DNA of 64,000 nt from Paenibacillus tianjinensis (GTDB lineage Bacteria > Bacillota > Bacilli > Paenibacillales > Paenibacillaceae). The stretch covers positions 1,984,001 to 2,048,000 of the forward strand of contig NZ_CP070969.1 of NCBI RefSeq assembly GCF_017086365.1, read 5' to 3'. Below the pieces are notes generated by a model, which was not told the DNA's origin, ran no database searches, and was given only the letters and a program-made list of their open reading frames with translations. The first letter of the stretch is position 1. The number at the start of each line of letters is the position of its first letter. Below are positions 8,285 to 16,283 of this stretch, piece by piece. The position numbers and the translations under genes were made by a program.

Positions 8285-9844
8285 TTATTGGAGGATCGCT
8301 GCTCTGCGTTTTTGGTCGTTTGCAGCTTGCTTCAGTAGATTGTGGGCAAGGGAAAGCCATCCGACTTCAAGCGTCACTTTTTCCATGCCGCGAAGCAGAA
8401 ACCGCCGGAAACCCCGGTTGTTCTTTAGTTGTCCAAATACACTTTCTGGTTCTGTCATTCGACGTACGGCCAAAGTGAAGCCTTCCTCGCTTTGCAAAAT
8501 TGCCCGAGCTTGTTTCTGGTACCGCAGTCGTTCCAGACTGACAACCACTTCCCGATTTCCTTCGGCTTTCGTACATCTTTCCTTCAGTGGACAGCCCACG
8601 CAGCTCTGGCTACGGTAATGACGTTTTCGGATTTCATATCCACTCTCTAACGTTTCCTTGCTTTCTTTGCGAAAATGCAGCGTTTGTCCGGCGGGGCATG
8701 TCCATGTATCCACGGCTTCGTCGTACGTCCAGTTCTCAATCTTTCCGATATTCTCTTTCCACGCTTTGCTCTTTTCTTTGTGGTAGCTGCCGTATTTGAC
8801 CACGGCCTTCACGTGTTCGTTTTCCAAATAGGCATAATTTTCTTCACTGCCGTAGCCGGCATCCGCGATCACCGCCCTCGGAAGTCTCCCTAGGATCTGC
8901 CGCACCTTTTCTAAGTGCGGCTGTAAACAACGCGTATCCGTCGGTCTTTGGTGTAGACTGTACGCCAAAATAAACTGGTTTTCGGTGCCGATCTGTACAT
9001 TGTAGCCGGGTTTGAGTTGACCGTTTCGCATGTGATCTTCCTTCATCCGCATGAAGGTGGCATCCGGGTCCGTCTTACTAAAGCTGTTTCGGTCCCCGAG
9101 CAGGTTTTGGTATTGCTCATATTTCAGCAGTCTCGGAAACAGATCCTTACGGAGCCTCCGAACCGCTTTTTTCAATGGCTTGTTCTTGGGCTTCTTCAGC
9201 AGTTGCGACTCTAACGACTGGGTCATTTGTTCAAGTTTCTCACTGTCGATCTCGGCGGACTCGCCAAGTTCGCTCAGATCCTGGCCGCGGTGTTCCTGTT
9301 CTTCTTGTTTCTCTACAGCCTCAATGTCGGCAAACAATGCATGTACCTTTTCTTGCAGCTTGGCTTTATGCTTACTAACGGCTTTACCCCACACGAAGGT
9401 ATAGCGATTCGCATTTGCCTCTATTTTTGTGCCATCTACAAAATAATGCTCGAAGGAGATGTATTTCTCGTCCGCCAGAAACTGAAGCACGGCGGTAAAT
9501 ACCATTTCTAGGACGTCCTTCATCCGCTGAGAACGAAAGCGGTTGAGCGTGCGGAAATCCGGGCGTTGTCGTCCCGCTAGCCACATGAAGGGAATGTTTT
9601 CTCGGACCGCTTTGGCGATTTGCCGGGAGGAATAAATGCGCTGCGTATACGCATAGATAATGACTTTGGTGAGCATTTTAGGGTGGTAGCTGTCACGGCC
9701 GCCACCGGGATAGGCAGCGTCAAAGATGGTGTCGTCTAGCCGATTGACGGCTGCGTTAACGACACGAACGAGGTGGTTTTCGGGAATATCTTCTTCCAGA
9801 TCCATTGGCAAGCAAAGTTGGTCCATGGTATATTGAATGTACAA
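8285..9844 (-). CDS. IS1182-family transposase
   Basis: About 519 residues from TTG 9844, or 550 if the upstream in-frame ATG at 9937 is used. I prefer TTG because AAAGGAGAGG lies five bases before it and the protein then begins YIQYTMDQLCLPMDLEED, as in the family. IS1182 features are an N-terminal NHLVRVVN and SSRQIAKAVRENIPFMWLAGRQRPDFRTLNRFR region split by family blocks, FVDGTKIEANANRYTFVWGK, a central acidic linker, VIADAGYGSEENY and a Cys cluster CPAGQTL/CVGCPLKERC. It ends with the TEPESVFGQLKNNRGFRRF block that carries the last catalytic Glu. The ribosome binding site is buried in a long hairpin. Confidence 0.92.
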   Translation of the reverse strand: MYIQYTMDQLCLPMDLEEDIPENHLVRVVNAAVNRLDDTIFDAAYPGGGRDSYHPKMLTKVIIYAYTQRIYSSRQIAKAVRENIPFMWLAGRQRPDFRTLNRFRSQRMKDVLEMVFTAVLQFLADEKYISFEHYFVDGTKIEANANRYTFVWGKAVSKHKAKLQEKVHALFADIEAVEKQEEQEHRGQDLSELGESAEIDSEKLEQMTQSLESQLLKKPKNKPLKKAVRRLRKDLFPRLLKYEQYQNLLGDRNSFSKTDPDATFMRMKEDHMRNGQLKPGYNVQIGTENQFILAYSLHQRPTDTRCLQPHLEKVRQILGRLPRAVIADAGYGSEENYAYLENEHVKAVVKYGSYHKEKSKAWKENIGKIENWTYDEAVDTWTCPAGQTLHFRKESKETLESGYEIRKRHYRSQSCVGCPLKERCTKAEGNREVVVSLERLRYQKQARAILQSEEGFTLAVRRMTEPESVFGQLKNNRGFRRFLLRGMEKVTLEVGWLSLAHNLLKQAANDQKRRAAILQ

Positions 9845-9907
9845 AAGAAACCTCTCCTTTGAAATGGTTGTGTGGTAACTCCATTTTACCAAAGGATGGT
9901 TTCTTTT
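9843..9907 (-). promoter_or_regulatory. Hairpin burying the transposase ribosome binding site
   Basis: AAAAGAAACC and TCCTTTG (9843-9861) pair with CAAAGGA and GGTTTCTTTT (9890-9907), leaving only small bulges. Read on the minus strand, the 3' arm contains AAAGGAGAGG just before the TTG start. A transcript reading in from outside would fold and hide the start. A transcript starting inside the element would lack the 5' arm. Such protection from external transcription is known from IS10 and IS50. Confidence 0.6.
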
Positions 9908-9944
9908 TTGTGCGATTTTTAAAGATTGTAGATCCATTTCCCGC

Positions 9945-10105
9945 TTAAACAGCGGAGAGGACGGAACGATTGTGGAAAAGCGGCAGCGGTCGCCTTGGTC
10001 TCCGGATTTTCACCGCTAAGGGGAATGAAAAAAATCTGGAGAGCACAGCGATTGGAACAACGGTCCGTTCGCGGAGCGTCCACCCAAGTGCTCACGTTGA
10101 TCCTA
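9945..10105. other. GC-rich intergenic stretch, possible dispersed repeat
   Basis: No convincing coding frame. The stretch carries several short inverted blocks (GCGGCAGCGG, CACCGCT, GGTCCGTTCGCGGAGCG) and looks unlike the IS. It resembles in style the non-coding repeats scattered between Paenibacillus genes. That is an impression from memory, not a search. Confidence 0.3.
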
Positions 10106-10108
10106 CTT

Positions 10109-10162
10109 AAAAAAACAGGGGCTATCCCAAGCAGCCATTTCATGGCTTTTGGGACAGCCCCT
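10109..10162 (-). terminator. Terminator of the FMN reductase gene
   Basis: On the minus strand AGGGGCTGTCCCAA pairs with TTGGGATAGCCCCT, with an inner AGCC/GGCT extension, and is followed by seven T. It is a strong intrinsic terminator 31 bases after the stop codon. Confidence 0.85.
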
Positions 10163-10192
10163 TCCCGTAAAACGGTACGGATAAATATGAAA

Positions 10193-10735
10193 TTACTGGC
10201 GCAGTGTCTTGAGGGCTCCGCTCCAAGCCAGCACCTGATCAAGCATTGCATTTACATTGGCAGTATGCAGGTCAGCCGGTTTGAAGACACTGCCGTTCTC
10301 AAAATCGGTGAACAGCGATAACAGAGGGTGTACCCGGACATCCGCCACCTGCAATTCACCCAGAATTCCCCGGAGATGCTCCGCTGCACGCGCACCGCCT
10401 GCGGAACCATAGCTGACGATACCGGCGGCTTTGTTATTCCATTCTTCACGGGCGGAATCAAGGGCATTCTTGAGTGCTCCTGTTACACTGTGGTTATATT
10501 CCTGGGCGATAAATACAAATCCGTCTAATGTCGCAAGCTTAGCTGCCCACGCCTGTGCAGGTGCATAATCGTCGCTTTCACCAAGCAACGGCAGTTTGAA
10601 GTCAGCAATATCTACGATTTCATAGTTGGCATCCCCACGGGCATCTGCAATACTTTTAACCCATTCACCGACCTGTGGACTTACGCGGCCTTGACGTGTG
10701 CTTCCCAAAATAATTCCGATGTTTAAGGTTGTCAT
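10193..10735 (-). CDS. NADPH-dependent FMN reductase family protein
   Basis: A 180-residue flavodoxin-like oxidoreductase (FMN_red family). The FMN phosphate loop is GSTRQGR (residues 11-17). The EYNHSVTGALKNALD block (about 80-94) is the usual PxYN-type motif that contacts the isoalloxazine ring, and YGSAGG follows. Homologues reduce quinones, chromate or azo compounds with NAD(P)H and are cytoplasmic. The gene is transcribed alone, with its promoter at 10790-10817 and a strong terminator. An inverted repeat over the -35 suggests control by a dimeric repressor such as an HxlR or MarR protein, not identified here. Confidence 0.9.
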   Translation of the reverse strand: MTTLNIGIILGSTRQGRVSPQVGEWVKSIADARGDANYEIVDIADFKLPLLGESDDYAPAQAWAAKLATLDGFVFIAQEYNHSVTGALKNALDSAREEWNNKAAGIVSYGSAGGARAAEHLRGILGELQVADVRVHPLLSLFTDFENGSVFKPADLHTANVNAMLDQVLAWSGALKTLRQ

Positions 10736-10789
10736 TTAAATTTCCTCCTAATTAATTGTAATTGGATCGTGTTAACCTTTGTTGATTTT

Positions 10790-10826
10790 ATTATAGCATA
10801 TTACTTTTATAAAGCAAGTGTGCTTT
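10790..10826 (-). promoter_or_regulatory. Promoter and inverted repeat upstream of the FMN reductase gene
   Basis: On the minus strand TTGCTT (10817-10812), a 16-base spacer and TATAAT (10795-10790) form a promoter. The inverted repeat AAAGCA-N4-TGCTTT (10811-10826) covers the -35 and is a candidate repressor site. Confidence 0.6.
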
Positions 10827-10853
10827 AGAAACTATTAATCTATTATTCTATTT

Positions 10854-10882
10854 TTGCAAGCCGTACTATATAGGCGTATAAT
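10854..10882 (+). promoter_or_regulatory. Promoter of the aldo/keto reductase gene
   Basis: TTGCAA (10854-10859), a 17-base spacer and TATAAT (10877-10882), about 100 bases before the start codon. Confidence 0.55.
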
Positions 10883-10987
10883 CAGATAGAAATTAGCGGC
10901 AAACTGTTCTAAAATAAACATTGTGCATGGAGCTGCTGGCTCTAAGAAGGGCCGGATATAGAGGATATCTGAGAGGAGAAGTGTGGA

Positions 10988-11926
10988 ATGAAGTACCGCA
11001 GATTAGGCGGAACAGGGCTGAAGGTCAGTGAGATCAGTCTGGGAAGCTGGTTAACGTATGGCGGATATGTGGAAAAAGAGAATGCTGTTAAAGCCATTGA
11101 AACCGCTTACGGATTAGGCGTTAATTTTTTTGATACAGCGAATGTATACGAAAAAGGCGCAGCTGAAAAGGTCCTGGGCGAGACCCTGCGCGGATTTCCC
11201 CGTGAATCTTATGTTCTGGCCACCAAGGTGTTTGGTGTTATGGGAGACGGGCCGAATGACCGCGGTCTGTCACGCAAGCATATCACGGAGCAGTGTCATG
11301 CGAGCTTGAAGCGGCTTGGCGTAGAGTATGTGGATATTATGTACTGTCACCGCTATGACCCGGAGACACCGATCGAGGAGACACTGCGGACATTGGATGA
11401 CCTGGTCCGTCAGGGTAAGGTGCTCTATGTCGGGGTAAGTGAATGGACGGCTGCACAAATGACTGAAGCTCTGGCGGTTGCCGATCGTTATCTGCTGGAT
11501 CATATTGTGGTTAACCAGCCGATTTATAATATGTTTGAGCGGTACATCGAGAAGGAGATTATCCCGCTCGGCGAACGCAAAAGGATTGGACAAGTCGTTT
11601 TCTCTCCGCTGGCCCAGGGGTTACTGACCGGCAAATACAGCTCTGCAGCGGATATTCCTGCGGACAGCCGTGCTGCTAAGCTGGACTGGATGCGCAAAGG
11701 GGTTACGGAAGAGAAAATCGCCAAGGTGCATGAGCTGGGTAAAATAGCTGCAGAGCTGGATATTTCGGTGGGCAATCTGGCCCTGGCCTGGATTCTGCGG
11801 CAGCCTAATGTAGCAAGTGCGCTGGTCGGGGCCAGCCGTCCGGAGCAGGTGGAGGAGAACGTTAAGGCTTCAGGCGTGGAGCTGACGGAAGAGGTATTGT
11901 CGCGTATTGCTGAAATTATCGGCTAA
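10988..11926 (+). CDS. Aldo/keto reductase
   Basis: 312 residues of the AKR superfamily, closest in style to the potassium-channel beta-subunit-like branch (YhdN/Kvbeta type). The N-terminal KYRRLGGTGLKVSEISLG is typical. The catalytic tetrad is visible as Asp in FFDTANVYE, Tyr in VYEKG, Lys in LATKVFG and His in YCHRYDPETP. The family segment VRQGKVLYVGVSEW follows. It reduces carbonyls with NADPH in the cytoplasm; the substrate is unknown. The start follows GAGAGGAGAAGTGTGGA. The next gene starts 31 bases downstream, probably in one operon. Confidence 0.92.
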   Translation: MKYRRLGGTGLKVSEISLGSWLTYGGYVEKENAVKAIETAYGLGVNFFDTANVYEKGAAEKVLGETLRGFPRESYVLATKVFGVMGDGPNDRGLSRKHITEQCHASLKRLGVEYVDIMYCHRYDPETPIEETLRTLDDLVRQGKVLYVGVSEWTAAQMTEALAVADRYLLDHIVVNQPIYNMFERYIEKEIIPLGERKRIGQVVFSPLAQGLLTGKYSSAADIPADSRAAKLDWMRKGVTEEKIAKVHELGKIAAELDISVGNLALAWILRQPNVASALVGASRPEQVEENVKASGVELTEEVLSRIAEIIG

Positions 11927-11957
11927 CGGATTAATTAAGAGAGAGGAGCAGATACAG

Positions 11958-12980
11958 ATGAAGGTACTTTTTATCGGAGGCACGGGTTTAATCAGTGAGG
12001 CTGTCTCAAGGCTGGCCGTGGAACGGGGAATGGAGTTGTATCTGTTCAACCGCGGGGAACGGAATGAATTCGTACCGGAAGGGGCGCAAGTGATCCAGGG
12101 CGATATCCGCGATGCGGCGGGGGCTGCTGCGGCACTAAAGGGTTATGAATTTGACGTCGTGGTGGACTGGATCGCCTTTACGCCGGAGCATGTGCAGTCG
12201 GATATCGAGCTGTTCGCCGGCAAAACGAAACAGTATATCTTTATCAGCTCGGCATCTGCTTATCAGAAGCCGCAGAAGAATTATCTGATCACCGAAGAGA
12301 CCCCGCTGGTTAATCCGTACTGGCAGTATTCGCGTGATAAAATCGCCTGTGAGGAGCTGCTGCTGGAAGTGCACCGTACCAGCGGTTTCCCGGTTACGAT
12401 TGTCCGTCCTTCGCATACCTATGGAGTTTCGGCGATTCCGGCGGCATTGACCAGCTGGGCCCATCCGTGGTCGCTGGTGGAACGCATCCGCAAAGGGCAG
12501 CCTATTGTGATTCATGGTGACGGCACTTCACTCTGGACCCTGACCCATAATACGGATTTTGCCAAGGGCTTTGTCGGCCTTCTGGGGAATCCTGAAGCGA
12601 TCGGTGAAGCGTTCCATATTACTTCCGATGAATCGCTGAACTGGAATCAGATTTATGCTGCCATCGGAGTGGCTGCCGACAGAGAACCGAAGGTGGTGCA
12701 TATCTCCACAGACTTTATTGCAGCGTATACCCCAGCGGGGACAGCCGACGGACTGATTGGTGACCAGGCGGTGAGCAGTGTGTTCGACAATAGCAAGATC
12801 AAACGTCTGGTACCGGAGTTCACAGCAACCGTTCCGTTTGCTGAGGGAATTCATCGATCGGTTGAATGGTTTGAAGCCCATCCACAGCTCTGTACCGTGG
12901 ATACGGATTGGAACAAAATGCTGGACACGCTGATCAGCAGACACGGCGTTGATGCCAAATTGCTCAGTTATTACGTGTAA
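11958..12980 (+). CDS. NAD-dependent epimerase/dehydratase family protein
   Basis: 340 residues when started at ATG 11958, which follows GAGAGGAGC at good spacing. An upstream in-frame extension overlaps the reductase gene and is unlikely. The Rossmann motif GGTGLIS (GxxGxxS type) lies at residues 7-13, as in extended SDR proteins. SSASAYQKP with a downstream Tyr/Lys region YWQYSRDK and VTIVRPSHTYG support an isoflavone reductase/CSP41-like or nucleotide-sugar epimerase-type fold. The true substrate cannot be told. It is probably cotranscribed with the aldo/keto reductase and ends at the terminator at 13024-13050. Confidence 0.87.
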   Translation: MKVLFIGGTGLISEAVSRLAVERGMELYLFNRGERNEFVPEGAQVIQGDIRDAAGAAAALKGYEFDVVVDWIAFTPEHVQSDIELFAGKTKQYIFISSASAYQKPQKNYLITEETPLVNPYWQYSRDKIACEELLLEVHRTSGFPVTIVRPSHTYGVSAIPAALTSWAHPWSLVERIRKGQPIVIHGDGTSLWTLTHNTDFAKGFVGLLGNPEAIGEAFHITSDESLNWNQIYAAIGVAADREPKVVHISTDFIAAYTPAGTADGLIGDQAVSSVFDNSKIKRLVPEFTATVPFAEGIHRSVEWFEAHPQLCTVDTDWNKMLDTLISRHGVDAKLLSYYV

Positions 12981-13023
12981 GAGAGATGCGGTAAGCCTTA
13001 CGAATCCTATCCGAATTTTGCAG

Positions 13024-13050
13024 CGGGCTCCCACCTGGGAGTCCGTTTTT
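13024..13050 (+). terminator. Terminator after the epimerase-like gene
   Basis: CGGGCTCCC and GGGAGTCCG pair around the loop ACCT and are followed by five T. Confidence 0.85.
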
Positions 13051-13190
13051 AGTATACAAAGAAATCTGCTGCAATCCTTAATAAATCACCGCCTTTGTTA
13101 AATAGGCCCGGCTGTGTAAGGTAATGGCATGATTCGGGGATTTCTGAATATACTCTCACTACCGAATTTCCTCTAAAAGGAGTCCTGGCC

Positions 13191-13850
13191 ATGCCGACAC
13201 ATCCGTATGTCTCCCGTTTCTTTGTGAATGCCGATGCCCGCCGAGAAAAGCTGATTTTTGATTTGCCGGAATCCTGGTGGAGCCAGCCTTATGAATACGA
13301 ATGGTGTACAAACTTTATCTCGCCTCATGATGTGGTGCTTGATGCCGGCTGTGGGATTTCCCATCCGCTAAAGTTTTATTTGGCCGGATATAGCTCCGAG
13401 GTCTACGCTTGCGATATCGATGCCCGGATTTTGTCGCAGGAGGCGGTTATCCAGGAGATCGCTGACGATATCGGCATCGAATCAGCCAAGCAGGTCATGG
13501 ACAGAAGCACTGCAAATCTGCACCTGACGCAAGCGGATCTCACGAAGCTGCCCTACGCGGATGAAAGCTTCGATACTATTTTTTGCATCTCCGTTATTGA
13601 GCATTTATCGGTGGAGGACGCTGCCCTGGCCGTGCGGGAGTTTCACAGAACGCTGAACGGAGAAGGGCTCCTGGTGCTGACTTTTGACTATCCGATCGTT
13701 AATCTGGCCGTTATGAACGATTTGCTGCTTCAGGCGGGATTTCAGTATTGGGGGGAGACGGACTTCAATCTGCCGGCAGATGCGCTGCGTACCGATAACG
13801 GGGGCGGTCTAAACTGTTTCCGGGCCGTATTGAAAAAAGCGCAAATCTAG
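13191..13850 (+). CDS. Class I SAM-dependent methyltransferase
   Basis: 219 residues. Motif I is VVLDAGCGISHPLKF (about 50-64), followed by an acidic residue in YACDIDARIL. Motif post-I/II is LTQADLTKLPYADESFDTIFCI, and SVIEHLSVEDA lies after it, all as in Methyltransf_11 proteins. The start ATG follows AAAGGAGTCCTGGCC. The acceptor is unknown. The gene stands alone between a terminator and the CapA-like gene. Confidence 0.9.
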   Translation: MPTHPYVSRFFVNADARREKLIFDLPESWWSQPYEYEWCTNFISPHDVVLDAGCGISHPLKFYLAGYSSEVYACDIDARILSQEAVIQEIADDIGIESAKQVMDRSTANLHLTQADLTKLPYADESFDTIFCISVIEHLSVEDAALAVREFHRTLNGEGLLVLTFDYPIVNLAVMNDLLLQAGFQYWGETDFNLPADALRTDNGGGLNCFRAVLKKAQI

Positions 13851-13927
13851 CAGGACTTTATACTCTTTAGACAGGTATCCTTTTCCAGTATAGTAGATAG
13901 CATATCAAATAAAAGGGGTCTAAAGAA

Positions 13928-14962
13928 TTGCGCAGATTTGCTATGCTTACCATGCTTTTATTCCTGCTTATTCCTGCACCCGGCGTATATGGCGGGACAT
14001 CACAGGCGCAGGCGGCTGACAACATTACGCTAACCTTTGCCGGGGATATTCTTCTGGACGGTTTCGTGGGTGAACAGATTGCCAGATATGGAATCAACTT
14101 TCCTTTTGCCAAAGTTGCTCCTGCCCTGCAGAAGGCAGATATTGCTTTTGCCAATCTGGAAACCCCGGTCTCCGTACGGGGAAAGGCGGCGGAGAAGACC
14201 TTTGCCTTCCGCTCCAAGCCTGAAGCGCTCGGCGGACTTAAGCTTGCCGGAATTGACGGTGTTTCGCTTGCGAACAACCACATCCTCGATTACGGGCAGG
14301 TAGCGATGCTCGATACCCTGACCCATCTGGACAGATACAAGATAGGCCATACAGGTGCGGGCAGCAATATTGACCAGGCATTCATGCCGTATGTCAAGAC
14401 GGTCAAAGGCAAACGGGTCGCCATTCTGGGGGCAAGCCGTGTACTGTCCGGACCTTCGTGGTATGCCGGCAAGACCAGTCCGGGAGCTGCTTCAGCCTAC
14501 ACAGCGGAGCCGCTGCTGGGAGCCATCAGGAAGTCCGCCAAGGACAATGATTATACCATTGTATATCTTCATTGGAATGAGGAGTTTAAGGATTATCCGG
14601 AGCCATACGCCCGGACGCTTGCGAAGCAGATGATCGACAGCGGTGCGGATATTATCCTGGGTGCTCACAGCCACTGCCTGATGGGGATCGAGTATTACAA
14701 GCACAAACCGATCTACTATTCTCTGGGTAACTTTGTGTTCAACCGTTCCACACGCGGCGGGGAGAAGACCCTGCGGTCCATGCTGGCTGACTTCACGATC
14801 AGCGAGTCCGGCATTTCGAGCCGGATTAGACCGGTGAAGATCATCGGCGGACAGCCGAACTTCATGGGCGAAGCCTATAATAAAGAAACGATCAGACTGA
14901 TGAACCAGCTATCGTTCAATGCGAAGATTGCACCGGATGGAGCGGTCAGCGAGAAGCTGTGA
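13928..14962 (+). CDS. CapA-family secreted protein (poly-gamma-glutamate synthesis-like)
   Basis: 344 residues starting at TTG, with AAAAGGGG upstream. A signal peptide is clear: RRFAMLTMLLFLLIPAPGVYG, ending near AQA-AD (about residue 30). The mature part is a CapA metallophosphatase-like domain: LTFAGDILLDG, FANLETPVS, SLANNHILDYG, then HWNEEFKDYP and GAHSHCLMGIEYY, and YSLGNFVF at the end. In Bacillus anthracis and relatives CapA takes part in poly-gamma-glutamate export. Stand-alone paralogues such as this one have no proven role. No capBC genes are near, so capsule synthesis should not be assumed. Confidence 0.88.
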   Translation: MRRFAMLTMLLFLLIPAPGVYGGTSQAQAADNITLTFAGDILLDGFVGEQIARYGINFPFAKVAPALQKADIAFANLETPVSVRGKAAEKTFAFRSKPEALGGLKLAGIDGVSLANNHILDYGQVAMLDTLTHLDRYKIGHTGAGSNIDQAFMPYVKTVKGKRVAILGASRVLSGPSWYAGKTSPGAASAYTAEPLLGAIRKSAKDNDYTIVYLHWNEEFKDYPEPYARTLAKQMIDSGADIILGAHSHCLMGIEYYKHKPIYYSLGNFVFNRSTRGGEKTLRSMLADFTISESGISSRIRPVKIIGGQPNFMGEAYNKETIRLMNQLSFNAKIAPDGAVSEKL

Positions 14963-15122
14963 GCTGCAAGGCCTGCTTAAATTACAAGCCTAATTCGGGC
15001 TTGCCAATAACTCAGCGCAATCTATAGCTATCTCCGGGCCCGGTTCCTATCGCGCTGTTATCAGCCTACTGATCTGTTTCCAGGCGGGAATGCATTTCCT
15101 TGGCCGCACCCCCGAGCCGCAA

Positions 15123-15301
15123 TTGCACTTTATACAAGTATACTAACGTTTTTTCCTTACCCAAGCCGTTTAATTGTATTTCGTACAATTATAAGGCAGC
15201 ATACAGCATCTGATTATTGAATCGTCTAAAAGTAGTTGCATAGAATACAGTTAGATGGTTCGAGCGCAGTTATATCCGATTTCTAGTTGTACAGAACGCA
15301 A
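15123..15301. repeat. Four degenerate copies of a 15-bp palindromic repeat
   Basis: TTGCACTTTATACAA (15123-15137), TTGTATTTCGTACAA (15174-15188), TTGCATAGAATACAG (15236-15250) and TTGTACAGAACGCAA (15287-15301). After inverting the first two, all fit TTGYAYRRARYRCAA with one exception at the last base of copy three. Start-to-start spacing is 51, 62 and 51 bases. They lie in the 430-bp gap between two convergent genes, in which I see no coding frame. Confidence 0.6.
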
Positions 15302-15395
15302 CTAATTTGAGCGGATTTAATAAGTCACCTGCTGCTCCCAGAGCGGTCTAAGGGAGATTGTAGTGGAGTGTTTATGCTTATTAACCGCTCTACAT

Positions 15396-15437
15396 AAAAA
15401 GTGCCGCACAGTCCATTCGGACTGTGCGGCACTTTTT
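15396..15437. terminator. Bidirectional terminator
   Basis: AAAAAGTGCCGCACAGTCC pairs perfectly with GGACTGTGCGGCACTTTTT around the loop ATTC. It sits 13 bases after the stop of the minus-strand permease gene and can also stop plus-strand transcripts. Confidence 0.93.
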
Positions 15438-15449
15438 GTCATGTGGGTA

Positions 15450-16283
15450 TCAGCCCTTGACCGCTCCGGCGACAACGCCTTTGACGATATACTTTTGCAG
15501 GAAGATGAACACGACGATGGATGGGAGTACCGCCATAACCATGGCCGTCATTGCGTATTGCCAGTCCGAGGTGTATTGGCCTACGAATGTATAAGCAGCG
15601 AGTGTCAGTGTCTTCGTGTCCGGTGAGCCGTTGACCATAAGCAGCGGGAGCAGGAAGTCATTCCAGATCCACATCACGTCAATGATAATGATGGTGGTCG
15701 TTACGGATTTCAGCAGCGGGAAGATCACACTGAAGAATAAGCGGAAGCCGGAAGCCCCGTCGATCGTGGCGCTTTCATCGATTTCCAGCGGAATCCCTTT
15801 GACAAAGCCGTGATAGATAAACACTGCGAGCGGTGCGCCGAAGCCCCAGTAGAGCAGTCCCAGGCCCCAGATGCTTTCAGACAGGTTCAAGTTCTTGGCT
15901 GTCTGCAGCACTGTCAGCATGATCGACTGGAACGGAATCAGCATCGGCATAATACAGAGGAAATAGATAACCCCGCTCCATCTGGTCTTGGTCCGTGCCA
16001 GCTTGTACGCCGCGATAGAGGAGACGAATACGATCCCCAGCAGACCCAGTGCGGTGATGATGAAGTTGTTCAGGAACAGCCGCGGATAGTTTATGAATTC
16101 CCATACATAAGAGTAGTTGGCAAAGGTAATATGCTTAGGCAGAGCGATAACGTCGGTCATCACCTCGCTGAAGCTTTTGAACGAGTTGATAATGGTCAGG
16201 AACAGCGGATACAGGAACAGAAGGGAGAGGAGGACGAGAACGACCTCTAGAATAATTTTGCCTGATTTATTGTTTGTTTTCAT
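15450..16283 (-). CDS. Carbohydrate ABC transporter permease (MalG type)
   Basis: 277 residues of the CUT1 binding-protein-dependent permease family (BPD_transp_1). About six membrane segments are visible, the first at residues 10-32. The EAA loop that docks the ATPase reads DESATIDGASGFRLFFSVIFPLL (about 180-205, family form EAAxxDGA), with Asp replacing the first Glu. The protein ends in the short KGVVAGAVKG tail common to MalG homologues. Its start overlaps the stop of the MalF-type gene by one base (TAATG), so the two are translationally coupled. No ATPase gene is present here. Such systems in Bacilli commonly share a general MsmX-type ATPase. Confidence 0.93.
   Translation of the reverse strand: MKTNNKSGKIILEVVLVLLSLLFLYPLFLTIINSFKSFSEVMTDVIALPKHITFANYSYVWEFINYPRLFLNNFIITALGLLGIVFVSSIAAYKLARTKTRWSGVIYFLCIMPMLIPFQSIMLTVLQTAKNLNLSESIWGLGLLYWGFGAPLAVFIYHGFVKGIPLEIDESATIDGASGFRLFFSVIFPLLKSVTTTIIIIDVMWIWNDFLLPLLMVNGSPDTKTLTLAAYTFVGQYTSDWQYAMTAMVMAVLPSIVVFIFLQKYIVKGVVAGAVKG

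Larger units (their letters stand above)
8193..9940. mobile_element. IS1182-family insertion sequence (ends uncertain)
   Basis: The element carries an intact IS1182-type transposase on the minus strand. I could not fix the ends or find a target duplication. On the left, AGAGGCTGTCCCATAAG (from about 8193) resembles, inverted, CTTTTGGGACAGCCCCT (about 10146-10162). The latter is better explained as one arm of the FMN reductase terminator. The right end is probably near 9912-9940, beyond the hairpin in front of the transposase. The limits given are approximate. Confidence 0.6.

Noticed and set aside
8193..10162. AGAGGCTGTCCCATAAG and its inverted match taken as IS1182 inverted repeats
   Set aside because: The right-hand match is one arm of a self-sufficient terminator of the FMN reductase gene, and no target duplication flanks the pair. 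The IS probably ends well before it.
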